Of a stretch of 64,000 nucleotides of DNA, positions 11,941 through 23,701 are shown piece by piece. Made by a program: the position numbers and the translations under genes. The DNA is from Thuidium tamariscinum (Eukaryota > Streptophyta > Bryopsida > Hypnales > Thuidiaceae): contig OX344754.2 in NCBI GenBank assembly GCA_947034885.2, positions 2,046,001 through 2,110,000 on the forward strand, written 5' to 3'. The notes below the pieces were generated by a model. The model was not told where the DNA came from. It did not search any database and saw only the letters and a list, made by a program, of their open reading frames with translations. Numbering within the stretch: the stretch's first letter is position 1; each line of letters begins with the position of its first letter.

Positions 11941-12957
11941 TGCAAGAAACACTTAAAGCCTTTTGTCACACCCTAGTTTTTTACTTTTCTCATAGCTATT
12001 ATGTATCTATAATGAATTTTGGATATTTTTCAAAAATAATTTATTATTTTGAAATAGCCCCGAAAATTTCTCATAGTACTCAATTTAGGGGGTTTTAGCA
12101 TCATTTATCTCAAAAAAAACGAATTTTGACCTAATATGTGGAGAAGATGGTCTCTTAGTAGACTTATACCTACGGTTGAAAGGAATTCTAAAAATACTTA
12201 TTTTTAAGTGTTGTAGAAGTCCACAAAGAGAGCTTCATTCTCTATTTTTTTTCCAAAGGTATAAAACATTATTTTGGTGAGTTTTTTGGTCAAATCTCGT
12301 CACCAAAAAGTTTTTTCAAGTTTAGTATTTTTATATGTTTAAAAAATAACAATCCTATATTTTACAAATTAAAATGTCACAAGTTGTATTTTCTTCACCG
12401 GAATTCTATGAGAATTCTATGTCCAAAGTTCCGGTGAAGAAAATACAACTTGTGACATTTCAATTTTTTTTAAATAGTATTTTTTTTAAATACTTAAAAA
12501 TACAGAATTTGAAAAAACTTTTTGGTGACAATGAGATTTGACCAAAAAACTCACCAAAATAATGTTTTATAACTTTGGAAAAAAATGCAAAATGAAGCTC
12601 TCTTTGTGGACTTCTACAACACTTAAGAATAATTATTTTTAGAATTCCTGTGAACAGTAGCTATAAGTCTATTAGGAAACCATCCTCTCTAAATTTTAGA
12701 TCAAAATTCGTTTTTTTTGGAGATATAGGGTGCTAAAAACCCTTAAATCAAGTATTGTGAGAAATTTTCGGGGCTATTTAAAAATAATAAATTATTTTTA
12801 AAAAATTGCCAAAATTTGTTATAGACACATAATAGCTATAAGTAACTTCCATACAAATTTGAGTCATTTGGAACTAAAACACAAAAGTTATGGCTAAAAG
12901 AAAAATCAAAAACTAGGGTGTGACGAAACGCAATAAATAGTAGAAGTGTTTCTTGCA
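11941..12957. mobile_element. 1-kb foldback transposon (long inverted repeat)
   Basis: The left arm starts TGCAAGAAACACTT and continues through GTCACACCCTAGTTTTT. The right arm ends with the reverse complement (AAAAACTAGGGTGTGAC ... AAGTGTTTCTTGCA). The arms pair along nearly their whole length. They meet near 12410-12425, where a matching block around TTCTTCACCGGAATTCTATG and its complement flank a very short loop. I judge the arms roughly 85% alike by eye. No ORF is present, and I could not identify a clear target duplication. Confidence 0.85.
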
Positions 12958-15106
12958 TTTATTCATACATGACACTCCCAATTTGGATCTTTATTGCATC
13001 TTAGCAAGAACATTTAAGTAGTTGCATTTGAAATGATTACATATTCAAATATTTGAATATATAATAAGGCATAGATGCTAAATCGATATCCAAATGAAGC
13101 ATGTTGATTGTTGAAGTTTCAATCCAATGGTGTCCTATTATATTTTAATATATATATAATGTGTGTTTCAAAAGTCAAATAGGATGCCATATGTACTTTT
13201 TCCTACAAACCTTTAAAGATTAAACCTGATTAATAAATCATATCCATATGAATAGTTTGATTTCTATCCTAATCTTTTAATTTTAAGGACTAGAGAATAG
13301 TCCAAGTTCACAAAGTTGCAAAGATATTTTGAAATACAATTTGAAACAATAATTTAATGATAAATTTCAAAGAAAAGTTGTGAAATGTAATCGGGAATGT
13401 AATCTATAGATCATATCGATATGGTTAATTCATTTGTAGAATTAAATAATTTTTTCAATAAATTTTGAATCTAAAAATTGGGAATTTCCTCATTAATTAA
13501 TTATGCATTGATTATTTGTAACTTTGACAAAATGTTTCTTTCTTTAGGTTCAAAATGTTAGTTCTAATTATTGTGATGTTTTTTGTTTATTTCACTTGTT
13601 TATTCAATTTTTGTTCTGAAAAGACATTTTTTAAATTGAAATAGTTAGTTTTTGAAGTTTCTTAATTTGAAATAGTTAGTTAATATACTTTTACTTCTTG
13701 AAGTATAGAACATTTACAAAAAAGTCATAAAATTGATGTTGTATAGATAAAAGAGAACCAATACAAAAATGTACAAACAATTGAATGGATGGAAAAAACA
13801 AGTTTCTATTTTCTAAAGAACATGTCACTTTGTATTCACTTGTTATTCAAAATTTGATCATATGGTTATGGGAAATTTTCCTCATATATTTAAAGTAGTA
13901 TAGAAAGCAATCTTTATTGGAATGATGCAATTACTCACATCTAAACAAATGAAACATGTAGATGCGGGTGAAATTTAAATTATTCATTGAAAGGAGTACA
14001 AATTCATTAAATAAAGAACAATATTGCCTTCAAAATATTTTCTGAATTTATGATTTCATTCCTTGCACATAAGAGAGTATATCACCTAATATTCTCCCCA
14101 AAAAACTACAACACTATTGAGCAAAATCTTGCTCAAAAAACACATATTGGTCTCATCCTTCAAGGGTCCAATCAATCAATTTCAATAACTTTGGAATTTG
14201 GAAATTGGAAATCCCTTCTAAAAATTACTATAGATTCAGTTGTCTATTTGTAATTTTCACAAGATTTATTATTTTTGCAAGTTCAAAATGGTTAGGTTGA
14301 TTTATGATGATGTTTTCATCCCCTCAACAACCACACATTCAAATTCCAAACAAAAGATGACTAACATCCAAGTGTATGCTTGAAATGTTAATGTCAAATC
14401 TCCATCATTGACAACAAGATAAGGGTCACACAAGAGTGCAGGACTACGAATATCAATGGTACATATCACATCCCAGCTAGGTTAGACATCAACTCTCCCT
14501 CTTTATTAAATTTTAAAAAAAAAATTATTGTTTAACTTAACTTAATCGATGTGAAAATTTTCAATTGCAGTTCTCATTCAATTGCAGTGACTGAGATTGA
14601 CCCATCTGAGATGTACAATGATCAGAAATTGTAAGCTTAGTGCAGGTCCTTCACAGCAAAATGGCTTGTCCATCACAGATGCAAGTCACCTTTGAAAATG
14701 ACCACCTCATAGGTAACGTACTCAGCAACAACATCAATTCATTTGACAACCTTCACTTTTTCCTTTAAAAAAAGCCACAACAAAAAAACCCCAAAACAAA
14801 TAGACTTCCCTGGAAAAACCACAGAAAAAAAACACTGCTAAGAGCCCCAAGGGATCACACAAATGAAGAGAAACAAGCAAGACTTAGAAAAAGACATACA
14901 GTAGTCCCAGGGAAAGCCAGCCTGTGGATTTGCCAAGTGACAATTAAAGCTGTACTAATTTAACCTATTAGTAAGGACTCAGAAATTACTATGATCCTAA
15001 AAGAGATGGAAGTTGTGGCATCTAAGCTTAACTTCATTCATAAAATTTCAGTTTGCCCTAATTTTAAAATATACTGTGATTTAGGTGAAGAAGTGTCTGT
15101 ACAGTG
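12958..15106. other. AT-rich intergenic, no gene seen
   Basis: The sequence is very AT-rich with many homopolymer runs. One 67-codon ORF (14050-14253) has no domain character. Probably old repeat DNA. Confidence 0.5.
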
Positions 15107-15515
15107 AGAGCATCCCCATGCCAGAGCCTTCAAACAGGGGTGTCAAATGAGGTTTGACATGGGTTCATGGTTGGTGAAAGTGCTTCATGCCCCATGCCTA
15201 TACTCTGAATTGACTCACTAAACACATCTCCCAAGTAAAAAACTACCTTTATCAAGCCAGGTGCAAGGTGTCAGGCCAAGTGTTGGGCCTCCAAGCTCCC
15301 AATGGCTGAAAATTCTCTGAGAGTGTGCCAGATTGAAGAAATCAAGATTTAGTGAGCCACGTTGAAGAAACACAACAGTTGAGTGTGATTGTTACTTTGA
15401 AGTTTTTGTTGGATAAATATTTGGTTTGGAGTGCCTGGCATGGGGCAGTTTCACAGGGCAAACACTCCATATTATCAATTTGCAACCCTTTGAAGAGCTG
15501 GCATGGGGATGCTCT
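15107..15515. mobile_element. MITE with AGAGCATCCCC ends
   Basis: A left end AGAGCATCCCCATGCC is matched by the reverse complement GGCATGGGGATGCTCT at the right end, and the similarity continues inward past AGAGCCTTCAAA with some differences. The element is 409 bp with no ORF. Ends of the form GAGCATC... are common in plant MITEs often assigned to PIF/Harbinger, but no clear 3-bp target duplication is visible, so the superfamily is left open. Confidence 0.8.
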
Positions 15516-16573
15516 AACAGGATAATAATTTAGTGTACTGCTGATGAATTTGTGCAGCGCAGTAAGTTAACTTACTTCCCAAATGCGACAAAATTGGGTT
15601 GCACAATTGATGAGTCCAACCACCCTTGACCCTAAACCGCCCAGACCCAATTCGCGTGATGTTGAAGCTCCAGAACGTCACAGTAGAGAATCACAACTGA
15701 ATTACAAGGTTGTGCAAAATTGGACAAATTCAGCGGTGGATTTGAACATGAGGGACAGGGCAATGCTTCTTGTCACCTTGATTTGGCAATTGAGCGACCA
15801 ATTCACCTGAAATCAGTGATTCGGAGAGGCACCGTGCCGTGAAAATGAATGGAGTTTTGAGCTTCGGAGAGCACAATTTCACAGATTATGGGCATGAAGG
15901 TGTTCAATCAGAGACCAATGCGGGCAAAATTGGACGATAGTGTACACGCAAGGAGGCTGATAAAAAATTGGGGCAAACAATAACTTGCGTGCCATGATTT
16001 GAACACTTCGAATGTACGTACTTGCTAAAGAGTGACCGGCGTAGACTGGAAGCCGCTTCCTCGCATGGGTGTGGCCAGTACCCTCAGCAACTTGCAATGT
16101 TGCGATGGAACCGAGTAGCACCCACACTGGCGACTGGTTTTCGCTACAAAATTGGCAAACATTTATGTTCAATTCACTGCGCCATTGTCAGTGCCATACT
16201 TAGTAGAAGAACCCCAAACTAATCATGCACCAATGTGACAAATTGGAATTCATAAAAAGCCCAATTAGATGCCGCTATACACCGCAAGAGTTCACAAAAA
16301 GTCCTTTCTGAGAGACAAAATGGAAATCACAGAATTGTCCACTGCAACTACAGCAAATGCATAAATTGGGCACACTAGTCACTGGAAATCTGGTACAACA
16401 CGCTCACTTGGCCACTGCAACCCTAAGGCACCCGAAGAACTACACTAATGATGATATTTAGTGTCTTGTACACTAAATATGAAGGCATATACTAAAAGTC
16501 AATTACCCTATGAAAGTAAGTAACATTAAATGTCAATTCAAACACTAAATGTGAACGAAAATGGAGTTGAGAC
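15516..16573. other. GC-richer non-coding stretch, possibly a gene or element relic
   Basis: This stretch is less AT-rich than its flanks and has short ORFs on both strands, none with domain character or splice partners. The phrase CAAAATTGG or close variants recurs at about 15590, 15719, 15926, 16147 and 16243, without strict periodicity. Confidence 0.4.
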
Positions 16574-16919
16574 ATAAGAGGATTTTCAACTGCTGTACAA
16601 GACTGCGAGTTCCCAAACGCTGGGAATGTTGGGAACGCGATGCTGGTGTGGTCGAGCGACTGCCACGTCAAAAAATAATAAATTTTTATTAATTTTAATT
16701 AAATATTAAATATTTTAAAAATATATTTTTGAAAAGAAAAAAAAAATTTAATCATTTTTTTCCTCTTTAATACATTCTGAAGTTTTTTGAAAAAAAAATT
16801 TTAATTTTTTTTTTCAAAATTCAAAAATTCAGACCAACAAGGGGCTGGGCTGCAGCAGTGGGAACAATTTCGGGGAACACCCCTGAAACGGTCTTCTAGG
16901 GGCCCAAAAATCCTCTTAT
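16574..16919. mobile_element. MITE with AAGAGGATTTT ends, TA-flanked
   Basis: The left end ATAAGAGGATTTT is matched by AAAATCCTCTTAT on the right. Both sides are compatible with a TA target duplication. Length is about 346 bp. The core is extremely A/T-rich between two GC-richer shoulders. No ORF. Confidence 0.7.
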
Positions 16920-17364
16920 AACCCAAGCAATTCCAGGGAAGGAGAAGGTGGCGCATTCAAGTCTAACACTAATTGTGGACAAGTTTAGATTTAATGTTGT
17001 AACTAGTAGGGGGGTAAAAACACTAAATATCGCTAAACTCTAAATGTCATCTTTAGTGTACTTTGTCCCCGCCGCAAACCTCGACTCAGCCGTGAATGGT
17101 ATGGAACCGGCTAGCCCACATCACTTTTGTGACATTGCTGCTAATTGCCATGTCCCGAGTTTCACCATCGCCCACTCTGACAAGTATAGCCCGCATTCTT
17201 GCGTCGGAAAGCTTCATGGGAGGTGCGCAATCAATTCAGGGGAGTCCTGATTCCTGCATCGGAGTTGAACACATGATATCAATTCTCCCTCATCGCGATT
17301 TTTGAGGAAGAAAATTCGGAGAAGCCAGAATCCGTCCCCTTGGGTGGTGCAGGGTTAAAGGTAA

Positions 17365-17699
17365 GGTAAGAGGTCCTATAATGGACCATCTAAGGGTTGA
17401 AACAAAATTTATGGGAGGTAAAACCTCTAGAAATATTTTTCAGTAAATTTTCCTTGAAAAGAAAGTAGAATTGACATCTAACCCAAGTCGTTTCATATTT
17501 TTCTGATCTTTTTTGAATTAGTTATCAAATTTTGAAGTTGAAAGGGCATAGGACTGTAAAATGGTGCCCTAGCTACAATGTACACTGTCAGTACACTGCT
17601 GAAGACTATGAAAAAGCAACATGAATAAAAACTGTACATTTAAGATAGGGCACCATTTGAGAGCCCGCTCCATTTAAGAGCCTTCTACCATAACTTACA
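17365..17699. mobile_element. MITE family D, copy 1
   Basis: A block of about 335 bp with ends GGTAAGAGGTCCT and AGAGCCTTCTACC (imperfect inverted repeats) recurs inverted at 43393-43719 and more diverged at 30045-30363. All three share internal blocks such as CTAACCCAAGTCGTTTCATA. An internal hairpin is formed by GGTGCCCT and AGGGCACC. Three related copies in both orientations make a dispersed element certain; the superfamily is unknown. Confidence 0.8.
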
Positions 17700-17985
17700 C
17701 TGCATATCAAATGCTTGTCTTTCTACCAGCCATAAACTTTTATTTAGTTACTTATTTATTTATTTGAAACAAATGAGTTTTATTTACTTATTTACTTACT
17801 ATTTGTGGTGGGTGGTTCATTAATTGATAAGATCTGTGAATGTTCCTTTTCAGAGGATACTGAAGTGAATACTTTTTCACAGACACAAGGAGTCAGAGAG
17901 TAAGTAAATATACTGAACTTCTGCAGACCATGGCCAAGCCAGTGATAGACTTGTCAGCAAATCCACATACGTATTGAAAAGATAC

Positions 17986-18261
17986 TAAGGTAGGTACACC
18001 CAAAATGGCACCTGACCTTAAAGCGCTCTGTACAAAGTGCATAGATTTTCAAAATCAGTCATGTACCCAGACTGTAGATGGCGCTTTCAGAAACACACTT
18101 TGACTGTTAATAACTTTTGCATACAGTATCCAAATCCACTGTTCTTTGGTGCGTTGAAACATGCTTTCACTCACCAACAAGACTGTAAAAAAATTTGAAC
18201 AACATAATAACAGGAACTAGGCACAGTAGAGAAACTGGCGCTTTTGGGTGTACCTACCTTA
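17986..18261. mobile_element. MITE with perfect 17-bp ends TAAGGTAGGTACACCCA
   Basis: A perfect 17-bp terminal inverted repeat bounds 276 bp with no ORF. Reading the outer TA as the target duplication leaves AGGTAGGTACACCCA as the end, which would fit a Tc1/mariner-type TA target. The AGGTAG start is shared with families E and F in this window. Confidence 0.85.
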
Positions 18262-18761
18262 TAACCGCTTGTTGACTTTTCAATACTCATGTGGCATTGT
18301 TCCATTGGCAACCTGTCATTATTGCCATGACAAATTGTAACTTATAACCTTCTTTCTTTTCAACTTACTTCCTACATCCTTGGATCATAAACATCAAAGG
18401 TTGTGATTGAAAAATGTACAACCTGTTAACTTTTAAAGGACCAAGTTGCATTTTTTTTGGCACCGTAGTGATTTTGGGCAACTCACTACACATGGGGTTT
18501 TGTTTTGTTTTTTTTCTTTTTGAAATTTTCACACAATGTGTGCCCAAGGAGTAGCTTTAAGACCCAACAATTTTCATAACTTTTGAGTACATGGTTAAAA
18601 AGTTATTGCATGATATGTCATTTTCATTTGACAATGGGGAGTCCAGGCAGCCCAAAAAACTTCTTTAAAAAACACTCTTTAAAAAATTTGAAATTTGAAA
18701 TTGATTCATTACATTTATATACACATAGTAAGCTTTGAATCATTCCATTTGGATTAATTAA

Positions 18762-19682
18762 CCCCTAAAGGACCAAGGCCTTTTTTCTGTCAAAAACCTC
18801 TCAAAACTGCCATTTCTGTTGCATTCATCCAAGAAAACAAAAAATATATTTTCTTAAGAATCTAACCATAGGATCTTGTACTTAACTTGATTGAAATCAA
18901 GTGGTAAAAATTTCATGAAGTTTGACCGTACAGATTGGAGATATGAGCATTCAAAGTTGGAAATACAAGTTTTTTTGAACTGTGGTTTGCAATTTCAGAT
19001 GACTTTGACTGGAATTTGTATTAAAAAATTGCACTATAGACTTTGAATTTATAATTTTTTGTGTTAAGAAATTGAGTTGAGAGTCTAGGAAAAAAATTTC
19101 ACACAAAAAAAACTTGATTTTCATTCTTTAAAAAATTGTTAAGTAGATGTAGGTCCAAGATTGAAAGAAAAACTAAATGGTTAATAACTCTAAGATGGGA
19201 TTGAAATACAATAATTCCAATGGTGAGATTGTTCTAGAAAGTAAACATAACCTTGTCCAACAATTTTTTTTGAAAAATTGTGAAAATTGCATTAAAAAAT
19301 GAATCCTATAAGTTATTTTTTCAAGAAATTGTTTAGATTGCCCGAAAAACAAGATTGTCCATAACTTTCTCATTATAAGTTCAAATAGAGTGAATCAAAG
19401 CTTCACATGTAGGCAAAAATATATTATTTTAGAAAAAAAAATTTAAAAATTAAATTTTGACTTTTTGCAAAAAGAAATTCTGCCCGCCAAATGAAAATTT
19501 GGGCTTTTTGTGGTATAACTTTTGCTCCCGGTCACCAATTGAAATGAAAATTACATTCCCATGAAGCTAATCAGTTTTCCTATCTTATGAGAAAGTTTCA
19601 AAAAGATTCATTAAAAATTGAGGTCTACGGAACCTGCCTGAATTCCAAATTGTCCCCCGAGGGGACAATGGTCCTTTAGGGG
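18762..19682. mobile_element. TTAA-flanked piggyBac-like non-autonomous element (copy A)
   Basis: The ends are CCCCTAAAGGACCA and its reverse complement TGGTCCTTTAGGGG, each flanked by TTAA (18758-18761 and 19683-19686). Length is 921 bp. Insertion is proved by the partner arm of the surrounding foldback: 19776-19790 carries the uninterrupted site, where CATTTAATTAATCC is the exact reverse complement of the two flanks joined with a single TTAA. No long ORF; the interior is AT-rich with frequent stops. Confidence 0.9.
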
Positions 19683-19908
19683 TTAAATGAAAGTTATGAG
19701 GAATTTTAGTTTGCGGGTAGGTATATAGTCTTTGAAGTCCATAACTACCCACAAACTAAAATTCCTCATAACTTTCATTTAATTAATCCAAATGGAATGA
19801 TTCAAAGCTTACCATGTGTATATAAATGTAATAAATCAATTTCAAATTTCTTAAAAAGTGTTTTTCTTAAAAGTTTTTTAGGCTGCTTCGACTCCCCGTT
19901 GTCGAATG

Positions 19909-21595
19909 CCTAGGGAGGACACTTCCCGTTTTTTAATAACCTACGTGCGGCGGAATACAGGGTACATTTAAATAATCTTAGGTAAAATTTATAAGAAATT
20001 TACATATAAATTAGGGGACATTAAAAGTGGCATGTCCTTTATAAGTAATATAGGGAACCGGAAAATATGGTCCATTAGAATTTAGGTAGATATAAATTAG
20101 GGGCAAAAGAATGGGATCCTAGGAAAAAAATTTAGTAGGTTCAATTAATATTTATAGTACTAGTCAGATATAGCTCAAGATACAGATACTATAGTGTATC
20201 TACAACTCATCAGGTACGGTGGTATATCTACAGCTCATCTACGGCATATCTTTAACCCCTAAGCGCCGGCAAAACCATTTCGTGGCTTTCGGATGACTTC
20301 TCCGAGCCACCAGAAGGTTTGAATAGTAGTTTTTTCATCCATTTTTTTCCAGTGACCTTTCATGTTGAGTTACAAAGAGTGTCCAACTGAATTCTTAGTG
20401 TAATTGATGTTTTTTTGCATGTAGTTGAGAAGTAATTAAGAAAAACGGATGGCAAAATTTGTCATTTTAGTGTATTATGAGAAATTGAGTAAATAAAAAA
20501 TTTCTCCTTAAAAACAACATTTTATGAATTTGAGCCCAACTAATGAAATGGAGGTCCTCTACTCTAGTTTCTTCTCCAATTGAAATTTTGGAAAAATTCG
20601 TAAAATTGAATATTTTATTGCAGTTTGAACTTTGGTTGTATTTTTAATATCCATTGTATTCTAATTATAGATGTACACGGCAAATTAGTTTACACCATGA
20701 TTATCTCCACTGTATTTTTCACACATGGTGAAATTTTCAGATTTTTTGAGATTATTTTCTATTTTATATGATTTTTTCTTCAAATTTTCTTCAAAAAATT
20801 TCAGAAAATACAATTTTCCTCAAAAAAATCTAAAATTTCTGTGAAGTATAGAAGACATGCAGTTTCATCTCTGAAAAATAAAAATAAAAATTTCCATACA
20901 CATCTGGTTATAAAATGGTAACAAACTGAGTGACAGACAGTGCAACCTGAAACCAATGGTCATAGGCCCGGCGTTTCAGGGTTAAGTCATATCTTTAAGT
21001 CATATCTAACTCAATTGATGTTTGCAATCTGGTTGGGTGCAAGAGTTCGTGCTATGAATGACCTCTCTGAAGTTTGGGTAGCACCATGTTATAGAGCTTG
21101 ATTTTGTTTTTTCACATGTGATGGAAGGCATTAGAACGGCATATTTCTGATGTAATTTTTTTATATGAGGCATATATTTGTGGTCATAGTTCACAAATGA
21201 ACTTCATGTCTATGTTTTTAATCACGTTTTTGTCCCTAAAATCTCTTCAATACTTTTTCAACCCTAATGTCTTGCTTTTCATGCATGTATTTATGTTGTA
21301 TTTGTATTCATGCATTGTTATAACTTGAATCTTTTTTTCTATAAGGTATTTGTTAGTCACTTGTATTCTCATTATTTTTTTAGTTAGTTTTTTTCCTTAC
21401 AAAGAAAATAGCCTCTAATATATTCCTTTGGCCTACATATTATAAGTAATGATAGATATGATAATATGGGTAATTTTTTGCTTTATGTAATAATAGGGGT
21501 CCTTTAAATGCTTTCTAGGAAGTAAATAGCCCCCCAAAAAATACCCCACCGCCACACATGGGTCCCCCAAATACACAAGAAGTGTCCCCCCCGAG
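19909..21595. mobile_element. hAT-like element B1 with 8-bp duplication GTCGAATG
   Basis: GTCGAATG occurs at 19901-19908 and 21596-21603. The ends CCTAGGGAGGACACTTC and the reverse complement of GAAGTGTCCCCCCGAG match with few differences and also resemble the ends of B2 (21791-22368). Subterminal GCGGCGG blocks are inverted too. The other arm of the host foldback (about 18600-18645) retains the empty site, CCCATTGTCAAATGAAAATG in reverse complement. The 8-bp duplication fits hAT elements. The 1687-bp length includes a nested 726-bp TTAA element, so the original was about 960 bp, with no transposase. Confidence 0.85.
20256..20981. mobile_element. TTAA-flanked element nested inside B1
   Basis: The left end CCCCTAAGCGCCGG and right end CCGGCGTTTCAGGG are imperfect inverted repeats, flanked by TTAA at 20252-20255 and 20982-20985. 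Length is 726 bp. It belongs to the same TTAA/CCC class as copy A, with a different subterminal sequence. No ORF. Confidence 0.8.
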
Positions 21596-21790
21596 GTCGA
21601 ATGAAAATGACATATCATGCAATAACTTTTTATTTATGTATTGAAAAGTTATAAAAATTATTGGGTCTTAAAGCTACTCCTTGGACTTACGTTGTGTGAA
21701 AATTTCAATGAAAAATAATAAAAAATCTATTTGTGCTAAGCTGCCCAAAATCGCTATGTTGCCAAAAAACGTAGCTTAGTCCTTTAGGGG

Positions 21791-22368
21791 CACGGGGAAG
21801 ACACTCCTTGTATGTTTGGGGAACCCTCATGCGGTGGAAGGAAACTTTGACTAAATAATACTTTAGAATGAACTATAATTTCATCCTACAATTTTGAACT
21901 TTGTTTGACAATGACTAAAGGTTTCTATTGCTAAAAATTTCAATTCCAAATAACATAAGATGTGTTGTCTAGAAAGGGTTGAAAAATGAACTAAAATGAC
22001 ATGTTTTTCAACTAAAATATTTATAGAGATCACATGATGATGACTATTGCATCAATATTCAACTCAAAATAAACTTTCAATAGAAAGCTATTCTATAGAA
22101 TTTTTTTTTCATTTTTCAATTTTTTTTTCTTAGGTAATATAGGGATCTGAAAGTTATTTTTAGCTTTACAATGTATCTTTTTTCTTTAAAAATTTATAAC
22201 TAATTAAAATTATCATAAAAAATATCAATAATTCAAAACATAAACTTTTAAAGTAGCACAATCTATTCATAATTTTTTTTGGAAAAAAAAAAAATTTAAA
22301 GTGTATTACTTGTATTACTTTTTCCGCCGCATGTGGGTTCTTCAAACACGGGGAGTGTCCTCCCCGTG
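21791..22368. mobile_element. hAT-like element B2 with 8-bp duplication TTTAGGGG
   Basis: TTTAGGGG is present at 21783-21790 and 22369-22376. The ends CACGGGGAAGACACTCC and the reverse complement of GGAGTGTCCTCCCCGTG match at 16 of 17 positions. It has inserted into the very last bases of the host foldback's right end, separating GTCC from TTAA by 578 bp plus the duplication. No ORF. Confidence 0.88.
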
Positions 22369-22585
22369 TTTAGGGGTTAACCCTTAAGCATTCGTGGTCT
22401 TTGAAGTCCGTGGAGAGTGCTGGAAAACAAAGAAGTGTTTAAAGTTTGATATTGTCAAGAGAAAAGTAGGGAGAGTGGATTTCACCATATGATCTTCAAG
22501 GCAAGGGTAAACTCAATGGATCGACACAAATAGGCTTTGAAACGGCTCAAGCATTTGGAAGATCGAGAGGTTTGACTATGAAATC

Positions 22586-22821
22586 TTTTTTTTTTTGGAA
22601 CAAATGGAGAACCATTGCATTAAAAAGAGTAAAAAACAACCAGGCCAGAGGCCGAACAGTGAAGAGAACGAGTACAGACAAAAAGGAGCATGAGAAACCT
22701 AGCTAAAAGAACAAGGCGGGGGCTTAATCGTATTCCAAATCACCTGAGTATCGTTCCTATGACCTATAACAGAAGATTGAAGCCAAATGCGATCAAACTT
22801 ACACCATCTAGCATCGATGTG
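22586..22821 (-). mobile_element. 5'-truncated LINE (L1-type) 3' end with poly(A) tail and 14-bp duplication
   Basis: On the minus strand the block ends in an A-run (plus strand T-run starting at 22586) and is flanked by TTGACTATGAAATC (22572-22585) and TTGACTACGAAATC (22822-22835), one mismatch apart. In one minus-strand frame it reads ARWCKFDRIWLQSS and then NDTQVIWNTIK before a stop. This resembles the last residues of plant LINE ORF2, although I am recognising style rather than aligning. The small size, A-tail and direct repeats are diagnostic of target-primed insertion. Confidence 0.82.
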
Positions 22822-22835
22822 TTGACTACGAAATC

Positions 22836-23697
22836 ATTGGCGTTTACTTCCACAGGTAGACTCTGCTTTGCTAACTTTTGATTGTTTTGAGTGAATTTGA
22901 GCCTCATAATTGGTTTTAGAAATTGTCAAAAAATATGTTTCATGTACCCAAGCACTTCAGCATTTATTCCTCTTCTCTGATTGAATTGTCTCACAACTAT
23001 GCTTAGAAAGAAGAGGTTAGCATTTTATAGTGAAACCTAACATACATGGTCAGTGGATGGCACATTAATCACACATTGACATTGATGCAACTACGAACCT
23101 AATTGTAGAAAAGACACAACTTCTTTCAACACAATCGTCATTCCATTTTACCACAATGAATACTCTTGTCTCGTTTACTAATCACAACTATTTTTTAAAA
23201 TAAAAATTAGGGAAAAGGGGCACCCATCTTGTGGAAAACCAGGCATTTGGAACCCAAATGTGCACAGTCAGTAGCATGTCTACAATATCTAGTTGGAGCA
23301 TAGAATTGCAGCAGAGTCAGGCTCTCAGTTTCACTTTCTTGGGTTCAGAAGCGAATCCTTCCAGCTCATCTCAAGTCTCAAGTGTGAGCATGTGCAGACA
23401 TGTGAACATGTCTGGAAAGCCACAGTGAGAAAGACTCTGCGGCAGCAGCAGCTTCAGCTAAATCACTGCTAAATCACTTAAAGAAAAATTCCACCACATC
23501 TTTCTAATCACCACTTCATGCTCATTTGTGGCAGTGAAAGGGATACTAAAATCTGTTGATCAAAGAGTTGTGGAAAGGAGATTTCAAAGTTCAAAACTTG
23601 GAGTTCCACAACTACTGGAAAGGATAGTTTGTGCATGAGTTAGAACAATCACCAGAAACCTGTAAGAGTAGGTGGATTATTTGGGGTGTATCCAAGC
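22836..23697. other. intergenic, no gene seen
   Basis: A few short ORFs such as 23231-23428 have neither domains nor splice partners. Confidence 0.5.
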
Positions 23698-23701
23698 TTA
23701 A

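Larger units (their letters stand above)
18430..22376. mobile_element. TTAA-flanked foldback element interrupted by three insertions (composite)
   Basis: TTAA duplications lie at 18426-18429 and 22377-22380. The left end is CTTTTAAAGGACC and the right end, after removing a later insertion, is GTCCTTTAGGGG. Left arm (18430-18761 plus 19687-19725) and right arm (19743-19908 plus 21604-21790) are reverse complements and meet at a short loop near 19726-19742. Subtracting the three insertions with their duplications (925, 1695 and 586 bp) leaves about 741 bp for the original element. The TTAA target and CCC/GGG outermost bases resemble piggyBac-type ends. There is no transposase, so it is a non-autonomous element. 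Arm sequence is shared with the elements at 23702-24640 and 42192-43287. Confidence 0.85.

Noticed and set aside
15583..16222. Possible small genes in the GC-richer stretch
   Set aside because: ORFs on both strands are short, overlap each other, and have no domain or splice partners.
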